Source: Planococcus halotolerans
GTDB lineage: Bacteria > Bacillota > Bacilli > Bacillales_A > Planococcaceae
Length of the DNA stretch: 64,000 nucleotides
Direction of reading: 5' to 3'
NCBI RefSeq assembly: GCF_003289955.1
Contig: NZ_QLZR01000002.1
Span: 434,001-498,000, forward strand
Shown here piece after piece: positions 8,985-19,449 of the stretch (its first letter is position 1; each line of letters begins with the position of its first letter). A program made the translations under genes and the position numbers. Below the pieces are notes generated by a model. It was not told the origin of the DNA, made no database searches, and was given only the letters and a program-made list of their open reading frames with translations.

Positions 8985-11900
8985 CTGCCCGCCCCCATCT
9001 CTTCTGCAGAAAATGTCATCGATTCGATAACTCGCAGCATCGCTGCCGCTGTATCAAGTGAAGTCAGACACGGAATGCCGTTTTCCACTGATTCCCGGCG
9101 AATACGGAATCCGTCGCGTTCCGGCTGTTTGCCTTTGGTCAGCGTGTTGATGACAATCTGTGCGTCTCCGGACTGGATAACGTCGAGCAAGGTTCTGCCT
9201 TCAGCCCCGATTTTGCCGATCGGTGCAACCGCAATTCCTGCTTCTTCGAATGCCGCCGCTGTTCCGCCGGTTGCCATGATCTGGTAGCCGATCGATTTGA
9301 AGCGCTTGGCGAGTCCGACCGCTTCCGTTTTATCTTTATCCGCGACCGTCAACAGCACTGTGCCGTGGTCTTTGACTTCCATTCCGGCTGCCGCCAATCC
9401 TTTATACAGCGCTTTTTCCAGCGTTGTATCCTTGCCCATGACTTCACCCGTCGATTTCATTTCAGGCCCTAAAGTAATGTCCACCCGGCGCAGCTTCGCA
9501 AATGAAAAGACCGGAACTTTTACAAAGACACCATTTACGCGAGGCGCCAGTCCTGGTGTATAACCCTGGTCGATGATGCTTTGCCCGAGAATGGCTTTGG
9601 TGGCGATATTGGCCATCGGGATTGACATAATTTTGCTCATGAACGGCACTGTCCGGCTTGAACGCGGATTGACTTCGATGACGAACACATCACCTTTAGA
9701 AATAACGTATTGGATATTCAGCAAGCCGACAATATTGAAGCCTTTTGCCAGTCTTGTTGTGTAATCCACCACTGTATCCAGCAGTTCCTGTGAAATGTTT
9801 TGTGTCGGATAAACCGCGATCGAATCACCCGAATGGACGCCTGCGCGTTCGATATGCTCCATGATCCCTGGTATCAGCACATTTTCACCGTCTGAAATGG
9901 CATCCACTTCGACTTCAATACCCGTCAGATAGCGGTCGACCAACACCGGATGCTCCGGGCTCGCTTCAACGGCATGCTCCATATAATGATTCAAATCATT
10001 TTCGTTGTAGACGATTTCCATCGCCCGGCCGCCGAGTACGTATGATGGCCGTACCAATACCGGGTAGCCGATGTTATTGGCGATGACTACCGCTTCTTCT
10101 TTCGATACCGCCGTTTTGCCCAATGGCTGAGGGATACCGATTTCATTTAATGCCGCTTCGAATTTATTGCGGTTTTCCGAGCGGTCTGTGTCTTCAAGCG
10201 TCGTCCCGAGAATTTTGACGCCGTTCTGTTCCAGCTTTTCAGCCAGGTTGATGGCCGTCTGTCCGCCAAATTGCACCACGACGCCTTTTGGCTGTTCAAG
10301 GTCGACGATGTGCATGACATCTTCTATCGTCAAAGGTTCGAAATACAGTTTGTCGGAGATTGAGAAATCCGTACTGACCGTTTCCGGGTTGTTATTGATG
10401 ATGATCGCCTCGTAGCCCGCTTCTTTGATGGCCCAGACGGAATGCACTGTCGCGTAATCGAATTCCACTCCCTGCCCGATGCGGATGGGACCTGAACCCA
10501 GCACGATGACGCTTTCCTTGTCGGTGCGGATGGATTCGTTTTCGTCTTCGAATGTGCCGTAGAAATAAGGCGTTTCCGATTCGAATTCCGCCGCACATGT
10601 ATCGACCATTTTGTAGACAGGCATCAATTTTTGTTCCTTGCGCCAGTTATAGACCTGCTGTTCTGTTGTGTTCCACAGTTTCGCAATGGTGCGATCTGCA
10701 AAGCCCATGCGTTTCGCCTTTTTTGCCGTATCGAAATCATATGGATTTTCTGCCAGCACCTGTTCGTACTGAACGATGTTCTGGAACTTCATCAGGAAAA
10801 ACAAATCGATTTGGCTCCAGTCGTGAAGTGTTTCGATCGTCACACCGCGGCGGAGTGCTTCGCCGATAAAGAATAAGCGCTCATCGCCTGCCCGGCGGAT
10901 CCGTTTTTCAATCCATTCATCGCTCATGGCATCTGCATTTTTCAAGTCGAGATGGAATTGGCCTGTCTCGAGTGAGCGGACCGCTTTCAGGATTGACTCC
11001 TCAAAAGTGCGTCCCATAGCCATAACTTCTCCAGTTGCTTTCATTTGCGTACCAAGGTTGCGTTTTGCCGCTTCGAACTTATCAAACGGCCAGCGCGGGA
11101 TTTTAGTTACGACATAATCGAGTGCCGGTTCAAATGCAGCGTATGTGCGGCCCGTCACCGGATTCATCATTTCATCCAAATGTAGACCGACAGCAATCTT
11201 CGCCGCCAGTTTGGCGATCGGATAGCCCGTCGCTTTTGATGCGAGAGCCGATGACCGGCTGACACGCGGATTCACTTCGATGATGAAGTAATTAAAGCTG
11301 TCAGGATCGAGCGCCAACTGAACGTTGCAGCCACCTTCGATTTTAAGGGCGCGGATGATTTTCAGCGATACATTGCGCAGCATCTGGTATTCGCGGTCAG
11401 ACAGTGTCTGGCTCGGTGCTGTAACAATGGAATCTCCTGTGTGAATGCCGACCGGGTCAATGTTTTCCATATTGCAGACTACAATGGCTGTGTCGTTGGC
11501 ATCGCGCATCACTTCATATTCGATTTCCTTGAAGCCGGCGATTGATTTTTCGAGTAGACATTGTGTCACCGGGCTGTATTTCAAGCCGCTTGAGACAATT
11601 TCTTTCAATTGTTCGTCGTTGTGGCAGATGCCGCCGCCTGTTCCACCCATTGTGAATGCAGGACGTACGATTACCGGGTATCCGATGCGTTCGACGAAAG
11701 CTTTCGCTTCATCTAAATTATGGATAATATCGGAATCTGGTACCGGCTCTCCCAGTTCATTCATCAACGTACGGAACAGATCACGGTCTTCCGCTTTGTG
11801 GATTGCTTCCAGTTTCGTACCGAGAATTTCGATTCCGAGTTCATCGAGGATTCCGGATTCATCCAGTTCAATCGCCATATTAAGACCTGTTTGGCCTCCA

Positions 11901-12169
11901 AGCGTTGCAAGTACTGCGTCCGGACGTTCTTTGCGCAGTATGCGGCTGACAAATTCCAAGGTGATCGGTTCGATATACACTTTATCGGCAATTTCCGTGT
12001 CCGTCATGATGGTCGCCGGATTCGAGTTGATCAGGATGACGCGGTAGCCTTCTTCTTTAAGGGCCAGACACGCCTGTGTGCCGGCATAGTCAAATTCAGC
12101 AGCTTGTCCGATAACGATCGGACCGGACCCGATTACGAGGATACTTTGGATGTCTTGTCTTTTAGGCAT
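8981..12169 (-). CDS. carB: Carbamoyl-phosphate synthase large subunit
   Basis: 1062 residues, full length. Makes carbamoyl phosphate from bicarbonate, ammonia (channelled from CarA) and two ATP. Two homologous ATP-grasp halves are visible ([13 protein letters not shown] near residue 10 and [19 protein letters not shown] near residue 555), followed by a C-terminal MGS-like allosteric domain from about residue 935. The start at 12169 lies inside the last codons of carA, with AAAGGAG upstream; the 8-base overlap implies coupling. Being in the pyr operon it is the pyrimidine-specific enzyme (pyrAB). Confidence 0.97.
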
Positions 12170-13256
12170 ATTGCTGCTCCTTTCGATTTGCACTCATCAT
12201 TTCAATAAAACTGTCAAACAGGTAATTGGAATCTTCCGGTCCTGGTGATGATTCCGGATGGTATTGGACGGTGAAAGCCGGGTGATCCAAATGGGACAGC
12301 CCTTCATTCGTGCCGTCGTTCAATGCTTGGTGTGTCACTTTCAAACGAGTGCCTTGAAGTGTATCTTCATCCACTGCGTAGCCGTGGTTCTGGGAAGTGA
12401 TTTCAATTTTGCCTGTTTCCAGGTTGCGTACCGGATGGTTGCCGCCGCGGTGGCCGAATTTCAGTTTGAATGTATCCGCTCCACACGCACGTGCGAATAA
12501 TTGGTGGCCAAGGCAGATTCCGAAAAGCGGTACTTGGCCGATCAATTCTCCCACCACTTGGACGCATTCTTCGACGTCTTTCGGGTCTCCCGGTCCGTTC
12601 GACAGCATGACGCCGTCCGGTCCCCAGGCTAAAATTTCCTGTGAGCTTGTATTATAAGGAACGACGATGACATCACAATCGCGGTTATTGAGTTCGCGCA
12701 GAATGCCGTGTTTCATCCCGTAATCGATCAGTACAACGCGTTTGCCGCGGCCCGGGCTTGGATAAGGGCGGGCTGTCGACACTTGAGCGACCTGGTCCGT
12801 CTGGAGAGGCGTCAATTTAAGCTTGCTTACGACTTCCTCAACATCCACTTCTTCTCCAGCTGCTGTCAGAATGCCTTTGATAGAACCTTTTGAGCGGATG
12901 AGACGCGTCAGTTTCCGTGTATCGATTCCCGATATTCCTGGGATGCCTTTCATTTTGAACAGCTCACAAAGCGTCGATTTGCTTCTGAAATTCGATGGAA
13001 ACTCCGCCAGTTCGCGCACGACCATTCCTTTGACTGCCGGTTCGATCGATTCGAAGTCGTCGCTGTTGATGCCGTAATTGCCAATCAGCGGATAAGTCAT
13101 CGTGACAATCTGTCCGCAGTAAGAAGGATCCGATAATATTTCCTGATAACCTGTCATGCTTGTGTTAAAGACGATTTCCCCGATCGATGCATCGTCGCTC
13201 CCGAATGCTGTACCTTCAAATACCGTGCCATCTTCCAAGATCAAATAACGTTTCAT
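12162..13256 (-). CDS. carA: Carbamoyl-phosphate synthase small subunit
   Basis: 364 residues. The glutaminase subunit that supplies ammonia to CarB. The C-terminal class I amidotransferase domain shows the nucleophile motif GICLGHQ and the HPE triad end ([12 protein letters not shown]). The ATG at 13256 overlaps the pyrC stop as ATGA after GGAGGAGG. The start [13 protein letters not shown] is standard for the family. Equivalent to pyrAA of B. subtilis. Confidence 0.97.
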   Translation of the reverse strand: MKRYLILEDGTVFEGTAFGSDDASIGEIVFNTSMTGYQEILSDPSYCGQIVTMTYPLIGNYGINSDDFESIEPAVKGMVVRELAEFPSNFRSKSTLCELFKMKGIPGISGIDTRKLTRLIRSKGSIKGILTAAGEEVDVEEVVSKLKLTPLQTDQVAQVSTARPYPSPGRGKRVVLIDYGMKHGILRELNNRDCDVIVVPYNTSSQEILAWGPDGVMLSNGPGDPKDVEECVQVVGELIGQVPLFGICLGHQLFARACGADTFKLKFGHRGGNHPVRNLETGKIEITSQNHGYAVDEDTLQGTRLKVTHQALNDGTNEGLSHLDHPAFTVQYHPESSPGPEDSNYLFDSFIEMMSANRKEQQYA

Positions 13257-14533
13257 TGATGAGCCTCCTCCTGCCAAACGATTTTACCGCCGAATATGGT
13301 CATTGCCGGCCAAGCTTTGCAATTCCAACCGCCAAATGGTGTGTTCTTCCCTTTTGATAAAAATTGTTCAACATCGATTGCCTGTTCTTTTTCGAGGTCG
13401 ATCAGCACAAGATCAGCTGCCTGCCCTTTTTCCATCGTGCCGTATGGCAAGCCGAAGACTTCCGCCGGTTTCCGTGTCATCCAGTCGATCAATTGCTCAA
13501 GCGTCCATTTTCCGGTCTCGACAAAATTTGTGTAAAGCAGCGGAAACGCTGTTTCAAATCCGACGATGCCAAACGGTGCCTTGTCCATTCCGTTCGCTTT
13601 TTCTTCCGCCGTGTGAGGTGCATGATCCGTAGCAATAAAATCGAGTGTGCCGTCAAGCAATCCTTCGTGCAACGCTTCATAATCTTCTTTAGCGCGCAGC
13701 GGCGGATTCATCTTGTAGTTGGCGTCATCTCCCGGAATATCGTCTTCCGTCAGCAAGAGGTGATGCGGCGTCACTTCTGCCGTCACTTTGATACCAGCCC
13801 GTTTTGCGTCTCGTATCTCACGGACCGATTCTTTTGTGGAGACGTGGCAGATATGGTAATGTGCGCCTGCCGCTTCCGCCAGCAGAATGTCGCGTGCGAT
13901 GTGAACCGATTCTGCGATTGCCGGGATGCCTTTCAAGTCCAGTTCTCGGCTACGCTTGCCGTCATGCATAACACCGCCGTAGATCAGGCTATTATCTTCA
14001 CAATGGGCAACAATCGGCATGTCGATGGCTGCCGCCTCTTTCATCGCTTCAAACATCATGCCCGCTTCCTGAATCCCGACTCCGTCATCTGTGAATGCGA
14101 AGGCGCCGTTTTCTTTCAGTTCTTTTAGATTGGTCCGTTCTTTTCCTGCTTCCCGTATCGTGATGGAGGCATACGGCAAAACCCGGATGTGCACATTCTT
14201 TTCGATCAGCCCGTTGACGTGCTGGAGGTTTTCTTTCGTGTCCGGCACCGGACGCGTATTCGGCATTGCGCATATTGTCGTGTAGCCGCCTTTTGCCGCC
14301 GATTTCGTCCCGCTTTCGATCGTTTCCTTCTGTTCGCCGCCCGGTTCACGCAAATGAACATGGACATCAACGAATCCTGGTGCGACCATCCGGCCTTTGC
14401 CGTCAATTTCTTCTTCTCCCTGTACGGTTAGTTCCGCTCCGATTTCCTGGATCTTTCCTTCAGCGACGCGAATGTTTACCGGAGTTAATTCCCCGTCCTG
14501 CAGCATGTTTACATTTTTAATGAATAAATTCAT
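13253..14533 (-). CDS. pyrC: Dihydroorotase
   Basis: 426 residues, class I dihydroorotase. Cyclises carbamoyl aspartate to dihydroorotate. Metal-binding DVHVHLRE is at residues 56-63, MPNTRP follows near residue 91, the metal-histidine segments AHCEDN and HICHVST lie in the middle and ATDHAPH near residue 303. It follows pyrB with only three bases between, within the operon. Confidence 0.97.
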   Translation of the reverse strand: MNLFIKNVNMLQDGELTPVNIRVAEGKIQEIGAELTVQGEEEIDGKGRMVAPGFVDVHVHLREPGGEQKETIESGTKSAAKGGYTTICAMPNTRPVPDTKENLQHVNGLIEKNVHIRVLPYASITIREAGKERTNLKELKENGAFAFTDDGVGIQEAGMMFEAMKEAAAIDMPIVAHCEDNSLIYGGVMHDGKRSRELDLKGIPAIAESVHIARDILLAEAAGAHYHICHVSTKESVREIRDAKRAGIKVTAEVTPHHLLLTEDDIPGDDANYKMNPPLRAKEDYEALHEGLLDGTLDFIATDHAPHTAEEKANGMDKAPFGIVGFETAFPLLYTNFVETGKWTLEQLIDWMTRKPAEVFGLPYGTMEKGQAADLVLIDLEKEQAIDVEQFLSKGKNTPFGGWNCKAWPAMTIFGGKIVWQEEAHQ

Positions 14534-14536
14534 ATC

Positions 14537-15445
14537 TCAATCTCTCCCTTTCATTGCGTATTCAAGAACTGCCATTCGGATAAATACTCCGTTTGCCATT
14601 TGTTTGAAAATTCGTGAGCGTTCACATTCAACCAGGCTGTCAGCAATTTCAACGCCGCGGTTGATCGGAGCCGGATGCATAATGATTGCGGCATCCTTCA
14701 TTTTCTTTTCGAGTTCGACGGTTAGGCCGTATCTCTCATGATATTGATCTTTCGTCAGCAGCTCACTGATTGCGTGGCGTTTGTGCTGAACCCGCAGCAG
14801 TTCACTGTCTGCGTGGCGTTCGTGCTGAACCCGCAGCATCATGACAACGTCAGTTGTTTCTATATAATCTTCTAGCCGTTCCGAGCTTTCAAAATCGCCA
14901 CTCCATTCCGGGGGACAGACAAATTTCACTTTAGCACCCAACTGGGCAAGAGCTGCGGCATTGGATTTCGCGACACGGCTATGTGCGATATCTCCAGAAA
15001 TCGTTACGTGTATCCCTTCAAATCGACCGAATTCCTGCCAAATCGTATACAAGTCGAGAAGCGATTGTGTCGGATGCTGTCCAGAGCCGTCGCCGCCGTT
15101 GATGACTGCCAGCTTGATTCCTTCAAGCTGACGATAATATTCTTCTTCGCTGTGGCGGACGACAATCGCATCCACACCAATTGCTTCCAAAGTTTTTACC
15201 GTATCGTATAGCGTTTCTCCTTTCAGGACACTGGAAAATCCTGTTTCAAACGGCAATGCTTTAATACCCAATTTATGCTCCGCCATTTCAAAACTCATTT
15301 TGGTGCGGGTGCTCGGTTCAAAAAACAGATTGGAGATTGTCCCGCCAAGCTCCAGTTGCTCACCGTTTTCAAAAGCAGCGGCCCGTTCGATCAAGTTCAG
15401 TATGGTTTCATTCCTCAAGGTGTTCATGGTCAATAAATTCGGCAT
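14537..15445 (-). CDS. pyrB: Aspartate carbamoyltransferase with internal duplication
   Basis: 302 residues from ATG 15445 (GGAG upstream). Condenses carbamoyl phosphate with aspartate. Carbamoyl-phosphate site PSTRTK is at residues 44-49, HPTQ at 124-127 and HPAP at 257-260. Residues 203-215 (MLRVQHERHADSE) are repeated as 216-228 (LLRVQHKRHAISE), so the Arg-x-Gln pair that contacts aspartate in other ATCases appears twice (R205/Q207, R218/Q220). The known B. subtilis and Staphylococcus proteins have one copy. All other motifs look intact; whether activity is normal cannot be told from sequence. Confidence 0.95.
   Translation of the reverse strand: MPNLLTMNTLRNETILNLIERAAAFENGEQLELGGTISNLFFEPSTRTKMSFEMAEHKLGIKALPFETGFSSVLKGETLYDTVKTLEAIGVDAIVVRHSEEEYYRQLEGIKLAVINGGDGSGQHPTQSLLDLYTIWQEFGRFEGIHVTISGDIAHSRVAKSNAAALAQLGAKVKFVCPPEWSGDFESSERLEDYIETTDVVMMLRVQHERHADSELLRVQHKRHAISELLTKDQYHERYGLTVELEKKMKDAAIIMHPAPINRGVEIADSLVECERSRIFKQMANGVFIRMAVLEYAMKGRD
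14758..14835. repeat. 39-bp tandem duplication inside pyrB
   Basis: Units at 14758-14796 and 14797-14835 are 39 bases each and differ at only about four positions, so the copy event is old enough for some divergence yet remains in frame. It encodes the doubled 13-residue segment described under pyrB. Confidence 0.95.
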
Positions 15446-15463
15446 TCCAATGTCTCCTTCCAT

Positions 15464-15558
15464 AAAAAAACACCCTCCTGAGAGCAGGAAGGTGTGAGGA
15501 AACAAGGGCATACTTCGCCCTTATCATTCAACCCTTTCCATGCCTCTCTGGACATTCA
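15464..15558 (-). promoter_or_regulatory. PyrR-responsive attenuator before pyrB
   Basis: On the minus strand the PyrR-binding loop GTCCAGAGAGGC (about 15541-15552) is followed by a hairpin (AAGGGC/GCCCTT, 15504-15525) and a terminator (ACACCTTCCTG ctct CAGGAGGGTGT, then seven T, 15464-15496). This is the pyrP-pyrB attenuator known from B. subtilis: UMP-bound PyrR favours the terminator. Confidence 0.92.
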
Positions 15559-15569
15559 TTAAAAGGTGT

Positions 15570-16859
15570 TTATTCAGTTCCGTCGTCAAGTTCTTCTTTA
15601 TCCAGTCCCGGCAGCACCAGGTTCAGGATCACTCCGATGATAGCCGCCAGCGCCATACCTTCGATAACGAAGGTTTCGCTGAATTCCAGTCTTGCCCCGC
15701 CAATCCCGATAACCAGGATGACCGATGAAATGACCAGATTGCGTTTATTGCCGAAGTCGATGTTGTTGTCCACCAGCATCCGCAAACCCGATGAAGCGAT
15801 GATCCCGAACAGCAGGATCGAAATTCCGCCAAGCACAGCAGTCGGAATCGTTTCAATGGCCGCCATCAATTTTCCGGCGAAGGAAAAGACGATGGCGAAG
15901 ACGGCCGCTCCAACGATGACGTAAACGCTGAATACGCGGGTAATGGCCAGGACACCGATATTTTCACCGTATGTCGTTTTCGGCGGTCCGCCGATTAATG
16001 AAGAAATAAATGTTCCGATGCCGTCGCCCAGTATCGAGCGGTGAAGCCCCGGGTCTTTTATGTAATTCCGGTCTACAATTTTGCCAAGCACCAATTGGTG
16101 GCCGATGTGTTCCGATATCGTTACGATGGCAATCGGCACCATAATGAACAGTAATGTCGGTGTGACCTGGAAAGAATAATCCACACCGGGTATCAAAAAG
16201 TCCGGCACCGCAAACCAGCTTGCTTCCCCGATTCTTGTAAAATCAATGATGCCAATTGCTGCCGAGTAGGCATAACCTGCAAGCAGACCGATCAGGATAG
16301 GCATCAGGGAGATAATGTTCTTAAAGTAAATCGTACAGATGATTGCAGTCAGCAAAGTGACAATTGCTGCTGAAAAGTGCAGCAGGCTGTATTCCGAAGT
16401 ATTGTTTGCTGCAGGAATGGTCATTGCCATATCCACCGCAGTCCCCGCCAAAGCCAACCCAATAACGATGATGACCGGTCCGACTACGATTGGCGGTAAA
16501 ATTTTCATCAGCCAGAGGTAACCGGTTTTCCAGATGATCAGCGATACGAGTGCGTACACAGCGGAAACGAACATGGCGCCGATCATTGCTGAGCCGATGC
16601 CCCCAGATTCGGTTGCAACCTGTATCGGCACGATAAAGGCGAATGATGAACCCAGATAAGCCGGTACTTTAAATTGGGTGATCAGAACAAAAATGATGGT
16701 CGCGATGCCGCTTGTTAACAGCGCAATTGCCGGGCTCAAGCCGACCAGCTGCGGGACAAGAATCGTTGCGCCGAACATGGCGAACATATGCTGCAGGCTC
16801 AGTGAAATCCACTGGCCGGTTTTTGGTTTATCCTGAATATCGAGTACTGCTTCGCTCAA
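15570..16859 (-). CDS. pyrP: Uracil permease
   Basis: 429 residues with about 12-14 hydrophobic segments, a uracil:proton symporter of the NCS2 family. The start is a TTG at 16859-16857, after GGGGGAG at 16867-16873. Family features include FGATILVPQL near residue 32, the QLVLGKIVDR segment, and GGPPKTTYGENIG around residue 285. Located between pyrR and pyrB, as in B. subtilis, but only 24 bases separate it from pyrR. Confidence 0.96.
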   Translation of the reverse strand: MSEAVLDIQDKPKTGQWISLSLQHMFAMFGATILVPQLVGLSPAIALLTSGIATIIFVLITQFKVPAYLGSSFAFIVPIQVATESGGIGSAMIGAMFVSAVYALVSLIIWKTGYLWLMKILPPIVVGPVIIVIGLALAGTAVDMAMTIPAANNTSEYSLLHFSAAIVTLLTAIICTIYFKNIISLMPILIGLLAGYAYSAAIGIIDFTRIGEASWFAVPDFLIPGVDYSFQVTPTLLFIMVPIAIVTISEHIGHQLVLGKIVDRNYIKDPGLHRSILGDGIGTFISSLIGGPPKTTYGENIGVLAITRVFSVYVIVGAAVFAIVFSFAGKLMAAIETIPTAVLGGISILLFGIIASSGLRMLVDNNIDFGNKRNLVISSVILVIGIGGARLEFSETFVIEGMALAAIIGVILNLVLPGLDKEELDDGTE

Positions 16860-16883
16860 GTCTTTCTCCCCCGTCTCTCTCTA

Positions 16884-17556
<673 letters not shown>

Positions 17557-17586
17557 AAAGGTGTTGTTATTCGATTGGTTTTTTCA

Positions 17587-17616
17587 AGTATAAAGAACAA
17601 CTTCAGGTTTTGTCAA
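17587..17616 (-). promoter_or_regulatory. Sigma-A type promoter of the pyr operon
   Basis: TTGACA at 17616-17611 and TATACT at 17592-17587 with an 18-base spacer. The -35 box overlaps the last codons of the upstream gene (stop at 17613). Confidence 0.85.
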
Positions 17617-18524
17617 TCCTTCTTTCGAAGAGATTCCAGAAGTTCTGCAAATTCCTCAGGCATTTCTGCCGAGTATTCCATGTATTCTCCCGTTTTCGGA
17701 TGATCGAAACCGATCACTTCCGCGTGAAGCGCCTGGCCGCCGATATCCATTGTTTTCTTCGGTCCGTATTTCGGATCTCCGACTAACGGATAGCCGATAT
17801 ATTTCATATGGACACGGATCTGGTGCGTGCGCCCTGTTTCAAGACGGCATTCGACCAATGTAAAATCACCGAAACGTTCCAGAACGCGGAAATGCGTAAC
17901 CGCATGCTTGCCTTTATCCACGACCGACATGTTTTGTCGTTCTTTCGGATCGCGTGCAATCGGTGCTTCGATTGTTCCTTTGTCATGTGGAATATGGCCA
18001 TGTACCAGCGCAATATATTTACGGGTCACACTTTTTCTGACCAATTGATTGACCAGTGAAGTATGCGACGCGTCATTTTTTGCGACCATCAGCAAACCGG
18101 ATGTATCTTTATCGATCCGGTGGACGATGCCTGGACGGACAATTCCGTTGATGCCGGACAAGTCAGTGCAATGGTGCATAAGACCGTTGACCAGCGTGCC
18201 GTGTGAATGGCCTGGTGCCGGATGGACGACCATGCCTTTCGGTTTATTGACGACGAGTACATCGGCATCTTCATAAACGATTTCAAGATCCAAATCTTCC
18301 GGTACAACATCCAATTCTTCAAGAACCGGTGGTGTAGCGATGATGACGTCTTCAAGACGCACTTTATAATTCGGTTTGACTATTTCACCATTGACCCGGA
18401 CTGCCCCATCTTTTACCCAATTGGCAATCTGTGAACGCGACCAGTCTTCGTCCATAGCAGAAACTGCTTTATCGATTCGTTGGCCCGCCATTTCTTCTGT
18501 TACTTGTATAGTTAAATCTTCCAT
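17613..18524 (-). CDS. RluD-family 23S rRNA pseudouridine synthase
   Basis: 303 residues, orthologue of B. subtilis YlyB by position and sequence. An N-terminal S4 RNA-binding domain (residues about 14-75, with QRIDKAVS and DGAVRVNG) precedes the RluA/RluD catalytic domain; the catalytic aspartate sits in HRIDKDTSGLL near residue 138. It modifies uridines in large-subunit rRNA. The ATG overlaps the lspA stop (TAATG). Confidence 0.93.
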   Translation of the reverse strand: MEDLTIQVTEEMAGQRIDKAVSAMDEDWSRSQIANWVKDGAVRVNGEIVKPNYKVRLEDVIIATPPVLEELDVVPEDLDLEIVYEDADVLVVNKPKGMVVHPAPGHSHGTLVNGLMHHCTDLSGINGIVRPGIVHRIDKDTSGLLMVAKNDASHTSLVNQLVRKSVTRKYIALVHGHIPHDKGTIEAPIARDPKERQNMSVVDKGKHAVTHFRVLERFGDFTLVECRLETGRTHQIRVHMKYIGYPLVGDPKYGPKKTMDIGGQALHAEVIGFDHPKTGEYMEYSAEMPEEFAELLESLRKKD

Positions 18525-19000
18525 TAAGACACCTTTTTCTTTTCTTGTTTTTCGTCATAGATCACGAATATGATCATCAGGATAACCCCGATTGTCAGTG
18601 CAGCGTCAGCAATATTAAAAATCGGAAAGTCGTAATTGATGACTGGAATCAGTACATCCACAAAATCGACGACTTCGCCACGGAGCATTCTGTCGATGAA
18701 ATTTCCGATTGCTCCGCCGAGGATAACCATCAGGCTCAGCTGAAACAGCGGCTGCCCTTTGGCGTGTTTATGGAAATAATAGAGAATTCCCACAATCACT
18801 GCAATTGTAATGATGGCAAAAAGCCACATCTGTCCTTCAAGCATCCCCCATGCCGCTCCTCTGTTGCGATGCGACAGCCAGCCGAGATAAGGCTCAATGA
18901 CGGGAATTCTTTCCCCGATTTCCATGTTCTGCAGGACCAGCCATTTCGTGAATTGGTCTGCTGCTATAATTACCGCTGCAATTGCATAATAAATAAACAT
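18524..19000 (-). CDS. lspA: Lipoprotein signal peptidase (signal peptidase II)
   Basis: 158 residues with four membrane segments. Cleaves prolipoproteins before the lipidated cysteine; substrates here include CtaC. The catalytic aspartates lie in GAIGNFIDR (near residue 97-105) and FNIADAALTIG (near residue 128-138). Translationally coupled to the downstream pseudouridine synthase gene. Confidence 0.96.
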   Translation of the reverse strand: MFIYYAIAAVIIAADQFTKWLVLQNMEIGERIPVIEPYLGWLSHRNRGAAWGMLEGQMWLFAIITIAVIVGILYYFHKHAKGQPLFQLSLMVILGGAIGNFIDRMLRGEVVDFVDVLIPVINYDFPIFNIADAALTIGVILMIIFVIYDEKQEKKKVS

Positions 19001-19049
19001 ATGTTTCCCCCGTCAAATCATCTGTCATTCTATTTTAACACAATCCGCC

Positions 19050-19098
19050 ACAAAAAAGTGAAGGCCTGGAGAGCCGGCTTTCCGGTTCTCCAGGCCTC
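19050..19098 (-). terminator. Terminator downstream of ileS
   Basis: Stem GGCCTGGAGAACCGG aaag CCGGCTCTCCAGGCC (19063-19096) with TTCACTTTTTT following on the minus strand. It separates the ileS transcript from lspA. Confidence 0.88.
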
Positions 19099-19135
19099 AA
19101 CAATTAATTATATTTGTTAATACAAATAACTTTGG

Positions 19136-19440
19136 AAATACCGCTTCGGCGCTTAGGACAGTGCAAAGATTATGCTCCTGCGCAAGCTCGTCGCAAAGGA
19201 GGGCCATCTTCGTATGGCTCACCTTGGCTCCCGCAATAAGCCGAGAAGAGCACTCGTCTTTGCTCCGTCGGCATTCGCCTGCTCCATAGGCGCGCCGGCG
19301 CTGAGAGAAGTCTCTAGAGATATGGAGCAAAACAGCGAAGAGTTGACCGACGCCTGCGAGGGCAACTCTTTGCGACGAAGCAGCGCAGCGATGCAGGAGC
19401 ACGGCTTTTAAGAAGCAAGCTGTTTTCCGGAATATCGGTT
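19136..19440. repeat. Intergenic repeat family B, copy B1
   Basis: The core is bounded by ATATGGAGCAAAACAGC (19320-19336) and GCTGTTTTCCGGAATAT (19419-19435), an imperfect inverted pair. Beyond it, to about 19136, an extension shares CTCTAGAGA, an AATAAGCCGAGAAGA segment and a TACCGCTTCG end with copy B2 (45182-45430). The core contains the GACGAAGCAGCGCAGCGATGCAGGAGCA module also seen in family A. The 430-base gap holds no gene I would defend. Confidence 0.8.
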
Positions 19441-19449
19441 TAATTCCAA

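Noticed and set aside
10552-10876. Overlapping 81-105-residue plus-strand frames inside carB
   Set aside because: Antisense shadows of the carB reading frame; carB is fully conserved.
19172-19411. 79-residue plus-strand frame in the ileS-lspA gap, and a 101-residue minus-strand frame over the same bases
   Set aside because: Both lie within repeat B1, have no ribosome site and read like translated repeat.
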